Source of the DNA: Massilia timonae CCUG 45783
GTDB lineage: Bacteria > Pseudomonadota > Gammaproteobacteria > Burkholderiales > Burkholderiaceae_D
NCBI RefSeq assembly: GCF_000315425.1
Contig: NZ_JH992922.1
Coordinates: 257,754-321,753, forward strand
Direction of reading: 5' to 3'
Length of the DNA stretch: 64,000 bases
Of this stretch, positions 32,256 to 41,866 are shown piece by piece. Position 1 is the first letter of the stretch. Each line of letters starts with the position of its first letter. Under the pieces are notes generated by a model, which made no database searches, was not told the DNA's origin, and saw only the letters and a program-made list of their open reading frames with translations. Both the position numbers and the translations under genes were made by a program.

Positions 32256-35200
32256 TGGATACCCCTGAAAACCACCAGGCGCCGGCGCCTGACCAGCCTC
32301 AGGCTCATAAAACCCGCCGCTGGCCGCGCCGCGTGGCGATCGGCGTCGTCGCCACCGGCGTCATCGTCGGCGGCGCGCTGTGGTATCTCGGCCGCGAGAC
32401 GACCCTGCAAATGATCGTCCAGCGCGTGGCCGACGCCACTGGCGGCAAGCTCACCGTCACCGGCGTCACCGGTTCGATCTACGGCGCCATGCACATCGAG
32501 CGCCTGGTGTGGCGCACCGACGAACAGATCGTCACGGCGGTCAAGATCGACGTCGACTGGTCGCCGTCGCAGATCCTGTCGGGCGGCATCCTGGTCGACA
32601 AGCTGTGGGCCGCCAGCGTGCGCATGCAGACGCTGAAGGAAACCGACGAACCCTCGGTGCTGCCGGCGAGCCTCGCGCCGCCGTTCCGGATCGAAGCCGA
32701 CGACGCCCGGCTGAACCGCCTGACGATGGTGAACGTCGCGGGCGCCGAAACGACGATCGACAATATCCGCGTGCGCGCCAAGGGCGACAAGCGCAGCTGG
32801 GTGGTGCAGGATGCCGCGGCCAGCACGCCCTGGGGCCAGGTGGCGGCCAACGCCACGCTCGGCGCCCAGCGCCCGTTCAAGATCGAGGCCTCGGGCAGCC
32901 TCACGCAATCGCAGGCCAGCGCCGGCGCGCGCGCCGCCCAGCTGCAGCTGAAGGTGGGCGGCGACATCGAGAACGCGACCCAGATCGACGCCACCGGCCA
33001 GGCCGGGCGCGCCATCGGCGACGCCCACTTCACCATTTCGCCCTACGCCGAGATTCCGCTGCGCGCGCTGCGCATCAATGGGCGCAACCTCGATCCGGGC
33101 TTCTTCAATCCCGCACTGCCGACCGCCGACCTGACCCTGGCCGTGGCCGGCAAACTGGACGCCAACCGCAATATCAGCGGCAGCGTCGACATCACCAATA
33201 TCGGGCCGGAAGGCACGATCGACCAGCAACGCCTGCCGCTGCGCGCCGCGCGCGGCCAGCTGGGCGGCAGCCTGGACGCGGTGCGCATCTCCGACGTGCT
33301 GCTCGACTTCGGCGCCGCCGGCAAGTTCACCGGCACCGGAGGCGTCCAGCGCGAAAAGGACGAGGAAGGCATCGGCAGCGCTCGCTTCACCCTGCAGACC
33401 GAGCGCTTCAACCTGCGCGAAGTGCATTCGGCCATGAAGCCGACCGCGATCAAGGGCAGCATTGCCGTCACCAACGAAGCCACGCGCCAGACGCTCGAAG
33501 CCAACCTGCTTGACGCCGGCCTGCGCCTGGCCGCCCTGGCGACCCTGGAAAACAACGTCGCGACGCTCAAGGAAGCGCGCCTGACCGCGGGCCGCGGCAG
33601 CGTCACCGCCAGCGGCAGCATGAACCTCGAGGGCGACAAGGCCTTCAAGGCCACGGCCAGCGCAAACCGCTTCGATCCGTCGGCCTTCGGCGACCTGCCG
33701 GTGGCCGACATCAACGCCACGATCAATGCCGCGGGCGCGCTCAGCCCCGAGTGGAAGGTCGACGCCGACTTCGCCGTGCGCCAGAGCCGCCTGATGAACC
33801 AGGCGCTGTCCGGCAGCGGCAAGCTGAGCGCGGATGCGAAACGCATCAGCGGCATCGACGCCAACCTGGCGCTGGGCCAGAACAAGGTCGATCTGAAGGG
33901 CGCGTTCGGCGGCGCCGGCGACCGCCTGAACTGGCGCCTCGACGGCCGCCAGCTTGCGGCGGTGCGCAGCGACCTGTATGGCGCGGTCACCGCCAACGGC
34001 GTCGTCAGCGGCACCATGGAAGCGCCGCGCACCACCTTCGAGGTCAATGCGCAAGACCTGGGCTGGGTCGCGGCCCAGCGCAAGAACGGCAGCGGCGTGT
34101 TGCGCGCCAGCGGCGAAGCCTGGCTCGGTGGCCCGGAAAATGCGCGCGCGGTCGAGGTCAAGGCCAGCGGCAGCACCCAGCGCTTCAACCCGGCGGCCTT
34201 CGGCTCTCCGCTGGCCGGCAACATCAATTCGACCTTCAGCGGCAGCGGCCGCGCCGGCGCCGACTGGCGCGGCGCGCTCGACTTCAAGCTGGCCGACGAT
34301 TCGACCCTGGCCAAATCGCCGCTGCGCGGCCATGCGCGCCTGACGGCCGACCGCCGCCACGTGTCGAATGCCGACGTCGACCTGCGCATCGGCCCGAACG
34401 TGATCGCCGCCACCGGCGCCTTCGGCCTGGCGCGCGACACGCTGAACTGGAAGATCGACGCGCCGCAGCTGGCCGCGCTCGGCCCCGAGTTCGGCGGCGC
34501 GCTGCGCGGCTCGGGCGCCTTGTCCGGCACCATGGACACGCCGTCGCTCAGCGCCAGCATCGAGGGCCAGAACCTCAAGGCGCTGGGCACGCACAATGTG
34601 CGCTCGCTGCGCGCCAGCGCCAACCTCGGTTCCGGCCGCGGCGCGGCCGATCCGCTGGTCAGCAACGTCGAGGTGCTCGACTACGTCAGCGGCGAGACGC
34701 GCGTGGCGTCGGTGCGCCTGCAAACCGAGGGCACGCGCGGCGCCCACGTCGTCAAGCTGTCGGCGTTGGGCGACGCCTTCGACGCCAATACCGAAATCCG
34801 CGGCGGCTTCAACCGCGACACCTGGAGCGGCACGCTGGCCGCGCTGCAGAACCGCGGCCGCTACGCCATGCGCCTGCAGAATCCGGTGCCGGTCACGATC
34901 GCCGGCGCGCCCGGCTCCGGCATGAAAGGCCTGGCCAGCCCGGAACGCATCGCCTTCAATGGCGCCGTGATTGCCCTGCCGAACGGCAGCATCACGGTCG
35001 ACACGCTCACCAAGGACGGCCCGCGCTGGAGCAGCCGCGGCCACGCCGACAAGGTGCCGCTCACCTACCTGGCGCAGTTCTCCCCTGCCCTGGCCGACAA
35101 CGCGCGCGGCGACCTGACGCTGGGCGCCGCCTGGTCAGTCGACATGCGCGCGCCTGTCGCCAACGGCGCCGCGCCTTCGCTGGCCGGCAACGTGCGCGTG

Positions 35201-36712
35201 TTCCGCGAAGCCGGCGACGCCATCGTCGGCGGCGACACCCCGGTGCCGCTCGGCCTGCGCCGGCTGGAAGCGTCCGCCGAAGTGGTCGGCAGCGGCCTGC
35301 GCGTGAACCTGGACTTCGACGGCGCCCGCACCGGCGTGGCGAAAGTCGAGGCGAATGCCCAGATGCTGAACGGCCGCCTCGAAAGCGACAGCCCGCTGCG
35401 CATGACGGCCAATGCCGACATCCCGTCGATCGCCTGGCTGGCCTCGCTGGCCGGCCAGCCGGGGCTGGAGCTCGACGGCGCGCTGCGCCTGGCCATGACG
35501 GGCGGCGGCACCATCGGCCGCCCCAGCCTGAACGGCAACCTCGATGGCGACAAGCTCGCGGTGCGCTGGGCCGAACAGGGCGTGCGCCTGCAGAACGGCC
35601 AGTTGCGCGCCCAGCTCGGCGGCGACCAGCTGCGGGTGGAGCGCCTGACCTTCCAGGGTCGCCAGGGCAGCGCCGCCGCCAGCGGCTTCGTGCGCTTCGC
35701 CGACGGCGCGCCGACCATGGACGTGCGACTGAACATGGACAAGCTGGAAGCGCTGTCGCGTCCCGACCGCACCCTGATCATGAGCGGCCAGGCTTCGCTG
35801 GTGCGCGACGCCAGCCGCTTCGCGCTGGAGGGTAAATTCCGCGCCGACCGCGCGCTGATCGAATTTGCGCCGCAGGGCCGGCCGACCATCTCGGACGACG
35901 TCATCGTGCTGGGCCGCGGCGCCGAGACGAAAACGCCGGCCACCAAGGAAAAGGAAGTGCCGCTGACGGTCGACCTCGCGGCCGACCTGGGCGACGACTT
36001 CCACGTGCGCGCCATGGGCATCGACGCCTACCTGGCCGGCAGTGCACGGGTGCGCATGACGGGCGCCGGCCAGCCGCGCATCAACGGAACGATTCGTGCG
36101 GTGAACGGCACCTACGCCGCCTACGGCCAGAACCTGTCGATCGAGCGCGCGGTGCTGACTTTCAGCGGCCCCTACGACAATCCATCGCTCGACATCCTGG
36201 CGGTGCGCAAGCGCCCCGAAGGCGAACAGCTCTCGGAAACCAACGTCGAAGCCGGCGTGCAGGTGCGCGGCACCGCGCAATCACCCACGGCGCGCCTGGT
36301 GTCGACGCCGAACGTGTCGGACAGCGACAAGCTGTCCTGGCTGGTGCTGGGGCACAGCATGGAAGCGGCCAGCGGCGACCAGAAAGGCGTGCTGACGGCC
36401 GCCGCCAGCGCCCTGCTGGGCGGCAGCGGCGGCACCGGCGGCATCCAATCGAAGCTCGCGAACTCGCTGGGCGTGGATGAGCTGGGGCTCAAGCAGGGCG
36501 CCGGCGGCGGCGATTCGTCGGGCCTGGAAAGCACCGTGGTCACGGTCGGCAAGCGCATTTCGTCGCGCGCCTACCTGAGCTTCGAGCAGGGCACCAGCAC
36601 CGCCTCGAGCCTGGTGCGCCTGCGCTACAAGCTCACGCCGCGCATCGCATTGCAGTTCCAGACCGGGACCAATAGCGCGCTCGACGTGCTGTATTCCTGG
36701 GCCTTCGATTAA
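32255..36712 (+). CDS. tamB: TamB, inner-membrane-anchored AsmA-like transport protein
   Basis: Predicted 1485-aa protein, somewhat longer than E. coli TamB. A Pro-rich cytoplasmic start is followed by one signal anchor (about 25-46), then a long repetitive beta structure (periplasmic bridge, taco-like groove) and the C-terminal DUF490 domain. The latter carries GTIRAVNGTYAAYGQNLSIE, SWLVLGHSME and a terminal LDVLYSWAFD. It partners TamA, and TamB-like proteins also help lipids cross to the outer membrane. The start overlaps the tamA stop by one base. Confidence 0.94.
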   Translation: MDTPENHQAPAPDQPQAHKTRRWPRRVAIGVVATGVIVGGALWYLGRETTLQMIVQRVADATGGKLTVTGVTGSIYGAMHIERLVWRTDEQIVTAVKIDVDWSPSQILSGGILVDKLWAASVRMQTLKETDEPSVLPASLAPPFRIEADDARLNRLTMVNVAGAETTIDNIRVRAKGDKRSWVVQDAAASTPWGQVAANATLGAQRPFKIEASGSLTQSQASAGARAAQLQLKVGGDIENATQIDATGQAGRAIGDAHFTISPYAEIPLRALRINGRNLDPGFFNPALPTADLTLAVAGKLDANRNISGSVDITNIGPEGTIDQQRLPLRAARGQLGGSLDAVRISDVLLDFGAAGKFTGTGGVQREKDEEGIGSARFTLQTERFNLREVHSAMKPTAIKGSIAVTNEATRQTLEANLLDAGLRLAALATLENNVATLKEARLTAGRGSVTASGSMNLEGDKAFKATASANRFDPSAFGDLPVADINATINAAGALSPEWKVDADFAVRQSRLMNQALSGSGKLSADAKRISGIDANLALGQNKVDLKGAFGGAGDRLNWRLDGRQLAAVRSDLYGAVTANGVVSGTMEAPRTTFEVNAQDLGWVAAQRKNGSGVLRASGEAWLGGPENARAVEVKASGSTQRFNPAAFGSPLAGNINSTFSGSGRAGADWRGALDFKLADDSTLAKSPLRGHARLTADRRHVSNADVDLRIGPNVIAATGAFGLARDTLNWKIDAPQLAALGPEFGGALRGSGALSGTMDTPSLSASIEGQNLKALGTHNVRSLRASANLGSGRGAADPLVSNVEVLDYVSGETRVASVRLQTEGTRGAHVVKLSALGDAFDANTEIRGGFNRDTWSGTLAALQNRGRYAMRLQNPVPVTIAGAPGSGMKGLASPERIAFNGAVIALPNGSITVDTLTKDGPRWSSRGHADKVPLTYLAQFSPALADNARGDLTLGAAWSVDMRAPVANGAAPSLAGNVRVFREAGDAIVGGDTPVPLGLRRLEASAEVVGSGLRVNLDFDGARTGVAKVEANAQMLNGRLESDSPLRMTANADIPSIAWLASLAGQPGLELDGALRLAMTGGGTIGRPSLNGNLDGDKLAVRWAEQGVRLQNGQLRAQLGGDQLRVERLTFQGRQGSAAASGFVRFADGAPTMDVRLNMDKLEALSRPDRTLIMSGQASLVRDASRFALEGKFRADRALIEFAPQGRPTISDDVIVLGRGAETKTPATKEKEVPLTVDLAADLGDDFHVRAMGIDAYLAGSARVRMTGAGQPRINGTIRAVNGTYAAYGQNLSIERAVLTFSGPYDNPSLDILAVRKRPEGEQLSETNVEAGVQVRGTAQSPTARLVSTPNVSDSDKLSWLVLGHSMEAASGDQKGVLTAAASALLGGSGGTGGIQSKLANSLGVDELGLKQGAGGGDSSGLESTVVTVGKRISSRAYLSFEQGTSTASSLVRLRYKLTPRIALQFQTGTNSALDVLYSWAFD

Positions 36713-36725
36713 GGACGGGGCGGGA

Positions 36726-37742
36726 GTGAGAGCGGCCGCCTGCCTCCTTCCCGCGCTGCTGGCGCTCGCCTTGCCTGCGACGGCGCAAGACCATGGCGAC
36801 CTGCTGCGCTCGCCCGAGCGCATCGAATGGGAGGCCGGCGGCCTGTACCAGGGCCGCCTCGCGGACGGCGCCCTGTTCCAGGTCGCGCTGGCCTACCCCG
36901 CGCTTGGCGGACTGCCGGGCGACGCGGCCAAGATCATGGCTAGCGCTTTCTGGTTCGCGCGCGACTACACGGGCAAGGCCCGTACCCTGGCGCTGCTCAA
37001 GGCGCCGCCGGGCGCAATGGAGCTGGCTCCCGTGCTCGACTCCGGAGCCCAGGGGCCGGAGCGGTTCGCGGTCGACCTCGACGCCGACCGGCGCGGCGGC
37101 AAGGGCAGCTGGCGCCAGGCGCAAGACAAGCCAGCGCAGTCGTTCTCGTTGAAGCGCATCGTGGCCTACCGTGCGGTAGCCCTCACCCGGCCATCGCCGC
37201 AGGCCCAGGCCGAGGGCTCGGACCAGCCATTCGTGTTTTCCGCCGTGTTCCCGGTATTCCGTGACGCGGCGCTGGACGCCTGGGTGCGCGACATGGCCGG
37301 CCGCTGCGACGCCGACCTCGAATGCACGAACAAGGTCGTGGTGCGCTGGCATTCGAAGGGCCAGCTGTCGCTCGACGCCAGCGCCTGGACCTTCGGCTAC
37401 GGCGCCGCCCACGGCAACTACCGCTCATCGATGCGTCACTATGCGCTCGGCGGCGGCAAGGCCGTGCATACCCGCTTCACGGGCTTCGTCGACGCCGCCA
37501 CGGCCTGTCGTGACAAGGTCTCGGCGGCGCTCGTGGCCAGGCTGGCCGCGCAAGGACTGTCGTGGGCCGAGCAGGGCGCGCTGGACATGTTCAAGGAGCC
37601 CAAGTTCATTCCCCTGCCATCCGGCATCGAGTTCCACTGGGATCCGTATGAGGTGGGCAGCTTCGCCCAGGGCATCCCGAGCGTGTTCCTGCCCCGCGCC
37701 GAACTGGAAGGCTGCGTCAGGAACCTGCCGCACGGCGATTGA
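36726..37742 (+). CDS. DUF3298 / RsiV-like secreted protein
   Basis: Predicted 338-aa periplasmic protein starting with GTG 14 bases after tamB. The signal peptide is about 1-21 (PATAQ). The C-terminal part (IEFHWDPYEVGSFAQGIPSVFLP) matches DUF3298, the domain that binds lysozyme in RsiV, and an upstream DUF4163-like part is probable. Cys pairs near RCDADLEC suggest disulfides. It is likely co-transcribed with tamAB. Its last 26 bases overlap the end of the convergent DUF6622-like gene. Confidence 0.82.
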   Translation: MRAAACLLPALLALALPATAQDHGDLLRSPERIEWEAGGLYQGRLADGALFQVALAYPALGGLPGDAAKIMASAFWFARDYTGKARTLALLKAPPGAMELAPVLDSGAQGPERFAVDLDADRRGGKGSWRQAQDKPAQSFSLKRIVAYRAVALTRPSPQAQAEGSDQPFVFSAVFPVFRDAALDAWVRDMAGRCDADLECTNKVVVRWHSKGQLSLDASAWTFGYGAAHGNYRSSMRHYALGGGKAVHTRFTGFVDAATACRDKVSAALVARLAAQGLSWAEQGALDMFKEPKFIPLPSGIEFHWDPYEVGSFAQGIPSVFLPRAELEGCVRNLPHGD

Positions 37743-38232
37743 AGCAAGCCGCGGGCGTCAAACCGACGTCGCGCAGCAGGCGGCCCAGGAAATAGCCGTT
37801 GAAGACGCCGAACATGGCGCAGACCGCCATCACCACCATCCCATGGCCTGCCAGGTCGGGGCGCACGGCCAGCAGCACCGAAGTGACGTACTTGAGCGCG
37901 AAGATCGACAGCATCAGCAGCAGCGGGACGACGCTCCCGGCCACGCGCACCCGGCCCGGCGCGCTGCCGGGCGCCACGCGCACGCGGCCGAAGCGCCAGG
38001 ACAGCAGCGCGGCCGCCGCGAAGGCCGTCATCCATGCCGCCAGCACGGTCGCCCCGAACCCGAACTTGAGCGCGATATCGTGCAGGGACAGGACGAGCAT
38101 CACCAGCGGCAGCACGAACATCCGGCGCAGGGCGATCTCGCGCCCGCGCAGTTCGGCGACGCCGCGCCACACGAGGAAGGCGAGGATGGCCCAGACGTAG
38201 AAAGGGGTGTGGCTCAGGATCTGGATCAGCAT
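37717..38232 (-). CDS. DUF6622-like membrane protein
   Basis: Predicted 171-aa inner-membrane protein. The start at 38232 has GGAGAG upstream and opens MLIQILSHTPFYVWAILAF; four to five hydrophobic segments follow, with LRRMFVLPLVMLVLSLHD in between. These match the pattern of the DUF6622 family, of unknown function. It is convergent with, and overlaps, the DUF3298 gene by 26 bases. Confidence 0.75.
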   Translation of the reverse strand: MLIQILSHTPFYVWAILAFLVWRGVAELRGREIALRRMFVLPLVMLVLSLHDIALKFGFGATVLAAWMTAFAAAALLSWRFGRVRVAPGSAPGRVRVAGSVVPLLLMLSIFALKYVTSVLLAVRPDLAGHGMVVMAVCAMFGVFNGYFLGRLLRDVGLTPAACFNRRAAGS

Positions 38233-38365
38233 GGCGCTCTCCGGCAAGTGGTTGGAAGTGGCGCCAGTATCCCGACCTTGCGCCCGCAGCGCGCGGCGAT
38301 GCGACGAAGCGCCGCCGGCGCGGCGCGAAACGCATGTGCGCGGCGCGAAATTCAGCGCGGCCGGG

Positions 38366-38371
38366 TAGAAT
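38366..38371 (+). promoter_or_regulatory. -10-like hexamer 7 nt before a start codon
   Basis: TAGAAT (5 of 6 to consensus) ends seven bases before the ATG at 38379, which lacks a Shine-Dalgarno. A leaderless transcript is possible; no good -35 was found. Confidence 0.35.
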
Positions 38372-38378
38372 TTCGCGC

Positions 38379-38678
38379 ATGCCACGCAAAACTCCCATCT
38401 TTCCTGGCCCGCGCACCGCGCGCGGCGCCGTGCTGGCCGTCCTGCTGTCGGGCGCCGACCAGGCCGGCGCCGAACCGCTGCGCGGCCGCGTGACCCTGGC
38501 CGCCATCGTCCGCGCGCTCAAGCGCAAATACCACTGGCCGATCGACACTACGAGCTTCCCGTCCAATGCCGCCGACGGCCGCGCCACCTGGGCCACGGTC
38601 TATAGCCTGCCGCAGGACGTGATCGACGCGGCGCTCGATGCCAAGGGCCGCGACTGGCTCAAGAGCGCACATCCATAA
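38379..38678 (+). CDS. Small conserved hypothetical protein
   Basis: Unrecognised 99-aa protein. RGRVTLAAIVRALKRKYHWPID and DGRATWATVYSLPQDVIDAALDAKG look like two helical parts of a winged-helix-like or substrate-binding module. The basic N-terminus contains PRKTPIFPGPRTARG. It has no Shine-Dalgarno. It stands alone between the DUF6622-like gene and the LysR gene. Confidence 0.65.
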   Translation: MPRKTPIFPGPRTARGAVLAVLLSGADQAGAEPLRGRVTLAAIVRALKRKYHWPIDTTSFPSNAADGRATWATVYSLPQDVIDAALDAKGRDWLKSAHP

Positions 38679-38703
38679 ATTCTACTCATGGATGTGCTGG
38701 GCA

Positions 38704-38726
38704 ATTGATGTTGCTGTATCATCAAT
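38704..38726. promoter_or_regulatory. Inverted repeat overlapping the LysR gene promoter
   Basis: ATTGATG and CATCAAT are perfect 7-bp arms with a 9-base spacer, ending two bases before the LysR ATG. The dyad fits a LysR-type autoregulatory site covering its own -10 region (TATCAT at 38717-38722). Confidence 0.45.
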
Positions 38727-38728
38727 CA

Positions 38729-39622
38729 ATGGCCCGTGACAATATCAACGACATCCTCGTCTTCCTCGCCGTTGCCCGCGAGCGCAGCTTCACGCGCGCC
38801 GCGGCGAAACTCGGCATGACCCAGTCGGCGCTCAGCCACATCGTGCGCTCGCTGGAAGCGCGCCTGGGCGTGCGCCTGCTCACGCGCACTACCCGCAGCG
38901 TCTCGCCGACCGAGGCCGGCGAGCGCCTGCTGCAGAACGTCGGCCCGCGGCTGGAAGAAATCGAGGCCGAGATCACGGCCGTCAGCGACCTGGGCGACAA
39001 GCCGGCCGGCACCATCCGCATCACCGCGATCGACCACGTGATCGACACGATCCTGTGGCCGCGCATCGCGCCGCTGCTGCCGCAATACCCCGACCTGCAC
39101 GTCGAGATCAGCTCCGACTACCGCCTGATCGACATCGCCGCCGAGCGCTACGACATCGGCGTGCGCCACGGCGACCAGCTCGAGAAGGACATGATCGGCG
39201 TGCGCCTGACGAACGAGGTGCCGATGCGGATCGTCGGCGCGCCCGCCTATTTCGAGCGGCGCCCAAGGCCGACCTCGCTGCAGGAGCTCATGAAGCACAA
39301 CTGCATCACCTTGCGCCTGCCCAGCAGCGGCGGGTTGTATGCGTGGGAGCTGGCGCACGAAGGCCAGCCGCTGGAAGCGCGCGTGCGCGGGCAGTCGGTG
39401 TTCACCAACGTCTACCACATGCTGGACGCCGCATTGCACGGCGTCGGGATCGCCTTCCTGCCCGGGAGCCTGGTCGACCCGCACCTGGAGGCGGGACGGC
39501 TGGTCAGCGTGATGGACGATTGGTGCGTACCCTTCGAACCGCTGCACGCCTTCTATCCCAGCCGCCGCCACTCCTCGCGCGCGCTGATGCTGGTGATCGA
39601 CGCCATCCGTTACAAGGAATAA
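38729..39622 (+). CDS. LysR-family transcriptional regulator
   Basis: Predicted 297-aa regulator. The N-terminal winged helix has NDILVFLAVARERSFTRAAA and MTQSALSHIVRSLEARLGVRL (shortened). The substrate-binding domain begins near residue 90 (PAGTIRITAIDHV). The ATG at 38729 lies six bases after TATCAT with no Shine-Dalgarno, so the mRNA may be leaderless. An upstream in-frame ATG would lie in the dyad. It is convergent with paoC (29 bases between stops), so any control of the pao operon would act at a distance. Confidence 0.92.
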   Translation: MARDNINDILVFLAVARERSFTRAAAKLGMTQSALSHIVRSLEARLGVRLLTRTTRSVSPTEAGERLLQNVGPRLEEIEAEITAVSDLGDKPAGTIRITAIDHVIDTILWPRIAPLLPQYPDLHVEISSDYRLIDIAAERYDIGVRHGDQLEKDMIGVRLTNEVPMRIVGAPAYFERRPRPTSLQELMKHNCITLRLPSSGGLYAWELAHEGQPLEARVRGQSVFTNVYHMLDAALHGVGIAFLPGSLVDPHLEAGRLVSVMDDWCVPFEPLHAFYPSRRHSSRALMLVIDAIRYKE

Positions 39623-39650
39623 TGCACGGAGCAGCGCCGATCTCCTGCCG

Positions 39651-41849
39651 TCAAGCCAGCGACGGCATCTTCTGCAACATCTTGTCGAGCGTGACCGGAT
39701 AGTCGCGCACGCGCACGCCGGTGGCGTTGTAGATCGCGTTCGCCACCGCCGCGCCGACGCCGCACAGGCCCAGTTCACCGACGCCCTTGGCCTTCATCGG
39801 CGACGTCGTCGGATCAGTCTCGTCGATGAAGATCACCTCCTGGTGCGGGATGTCGGCATGCACCGCCACCTCGTAGCTGGCCAGGTCGTGGTTGACGAAG
39901 AAGCCCAGGCGCTTGTCGACGGCCAGGTGCTCCATCAACGCGCCGCCCACGCCCATCGTCATCGCGCCGATCACCTGGCTGCGCGCCGACTTCGGGTTCA
40001 GGATGCGTCCCGCCGCGCACACCGACAGCATGCGCCGCACGCGCACCTCGGCCGTGGCGACGTCCACCGCGACTTCGACGAAGTGGGCGCCGAAGGTCGA
40101 CTGCTGCATCTGCTTTTCCAGGTCGCCGTATTCCATGGTGTCCTCGGCCACGATCGCGCCGCCCCTGGCCACCTCGGTCAACGGCACCGCGCGTCCGCCC
40201 GCGCGCACCGCGCCATCGATGAATTCGGCCTTGGCGGCGTCCAGCCCCGCCTTCTGCGCGATCTGCTCGCGCAGCTTGACGCAGGCGGCGTAGACGCCGG
40301 CGGTCGAACTGTTGGCGCCCCATTGGCCGCCCGAACCGGCCGACACCGGATAATCCGAGTCGCCCAGGCGCACGTTGACCCGCTCGACCGGCAGGCCGAG
40401 CATCTCGGCCGCGGTCTGGGCGATGATGGTGTAGCTGCCGGTGCCGATATCGGTCATGTCGGTTTCGACCGTCACCTTGCCGTCGCTTTCCAGGCGCACA
40501 CGCGCGGCCGACTTCATGTTCATATTGTTGCGGAAGGCCGAGGCCATGCCCATGCCGACCAGCCACTGGCCCTCGCGCACCTGGCCCGGCTGCGCCTTGC
40601 GCTTGCTCCAGCCGAAGCGCTCGGCGCCCTGGCGCAAGCACTGCACGTAGCGGCGCTGCGAGAACTTGCGGCCCGCCTTTTCGGGGTCGACCGTGGTGTC
40701 GTTGACGATGCGGAAGGTGACCGGATCCATCTTGAGCTTCTCGGCCATCTCGTCCATCGCCACCTCGAGCGCCATCATGCCCGGCGCCTCGCCCGGCGCG
40801 CGCATCGCATTGCCCTCGGGCAGGTCGAGCGTGGCCAGCTGCAGGCGGGTCAGGCGGTTGCCGCCCGCGTACAGCAGGCGGGTCTGCTGGACCGCGGTTT
40901 CCGGCTGGCCGCCCGGCAGGTCGCCCGACCAGCTTTCGTGGGCGATCGCGCTGATGCGGCCTTCGCGCGTGGCGCCGATGCGGATGCGCTGGATCGTGGC
41001 CGGACGGTGGGTGGTGTTGTTGATCATCAGCGCGCGCTGCAGCGCGACCTTGACCGGCCGCTTGGCCGCGCGGGCGCCGAGCGCCGCCAGCACCGCCTCG
41101 GCGCGCAGGAACAGCTTGCCGCCGAAGCCGCCGCCGATATACGGCGAGATCAGGCGCACGTTGCCGGCCGGGACGCCGAGCGTCTTGGCCAGGTCTTGCT
41201 TGCCCCAGTCGATCATCTGGTTCGAGGTCCAGACGGTCACCTTGTCGCCATCCCACGACGCGATCGAGGCATGCGGCTCCATCATCGCGTGCGACTGGTC
41301 GGGCGTGGTGTAGGTGGCGTCCAGCTTGACCGGCGCGCCCGCGAAAGCGCCATCGAAGTCGCCGACCTTCGATTCGGCGTCGCCGGTCTTGGGCGTGACC
41401 GCCGCGTTCATTGCCGCGGCCAGGTCGTAGGAGCCGTTCGCCTTCGCGTACTCGACCTTGACCAGCGACGCCGCGGCGCGCGCCTGCTCGAAGGTCTCGG
41501 CCACGACGATGCCGACCGCCTGGTGGTAGTGCTGCACTTCCGGGCCGGCCAGCAGGTGGGCGGTATTGAAGTTGCCCTTGCCCAGCTTGCCGGCGTTCTC
41601 ATGGGTGACGACGGCGATCACGCCCGGCGCGCGGCGCGCGGCAGCCGTGTCGATCGACACGATGCGGCCCTTGGCGATCGCCGCGCCGATGACATAGCCG
41701 TAGGCAGCGTTCGGCGCTGCCGCATGCTGCTCGTAGGCGTAAGGGGCGGAACCGGTGGTCTTGAGCGGGCCGTCGATGCGGTCGAGCGGCTTGCCGACGA
41801 CCTTCATCTGGTCGATCGGATTGGTGGTTTCGGGTTTGGTGAATTTCAT
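39651..41849 (-). CDS. paoC: PaoC, molybdenum-binding subunit of periplasmic aldehyde oxidoreductase
   Basis: Predicted 732-aa catalytic subunit, the same length as E. coli PaoC. It binds the molybdopterin cytosine dinucleotide cofactor. The catalytic Glu falls at residue 692 in GVGELGLCG, the same position as in E. coli. GGGFGGKLF and GSGGQWGAN are cofactor segments. It oxidises aldehydes to acids. It has no signal of its own and is exported with PaoA by the Tat route. It starts 17 bases after paoB. No paoD/xdhC-type maturation gene follows. Confidence 0.93.
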   Translation of the reverse strand: MKFTKPETTNPIDQMKVVGKPLDRIDGPLKTTGSAPYAYEQHAAAPNAAYGYVIGAAIAKGRIVSIDTAAARRAPGVIAVVTHENAGKLGKGNFNTAHLLAGPEVQHYHQAVGIVVAETFEQARAAASLVKVEYAKANGSYDLAAAMNAAVTPKTGDAESKVGDFDGAFAGAPVKLDATYTTPDQSHAMMEPHASIASWDGDKVTVWTSNQMIDWGKQDLAKTLGVPAGNVRLISPYIGGGFGGKLFLRAEAVLAALGARAAKRPVKVALQRALMINNTTHRPATIQRIRIGATREGRISAIAHESWSGDLPGGQPETAVQQTRLLYAGGNRLTRLQLATLDLPEGNAMRAPGEAPGMMALEVAMDEMAEKLKMDPVTFRIVNDTTVDPEKAGRKFSQRRYVQCLRQGAERFGWSKRKAQPGQVREGQWLVGMGMASAFRNNMNMKSAARVRLESDGKVTVETDMTDIGTGSYTIIAQTAAEMLGLPVERVNVRLGDSDYPVSAGSGGQWGANSSTAGVYAACVKLREQIAQKAGLDAAKAEFIDGAVRAGGRAVPLTEVARGGAIVAEDTMEYGDLEKQMQQSTFGAHFVEVAVDVATAEVRVRRMLSVCAAGRILNPKSARSQVIGAMTMGVGGALMEHLAVDKRLGFFVNHDLASYEVAVHADIPHQEVIFIDETDPTTSPMKAKGVGELGLCGVGAAVANAIYNATGVRVRDYPVTLDKMLQKMPSLA

Positions 41850-41866
41850 GGTCTCAAGCCTTTCTT

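Noticed and set aside
32198..35044. 948-residue open frame antisense to tamB
   Set aside because: It has no family signal and only reflects the codon bias of tamB; similar frames oppose other GC-rich genes here.
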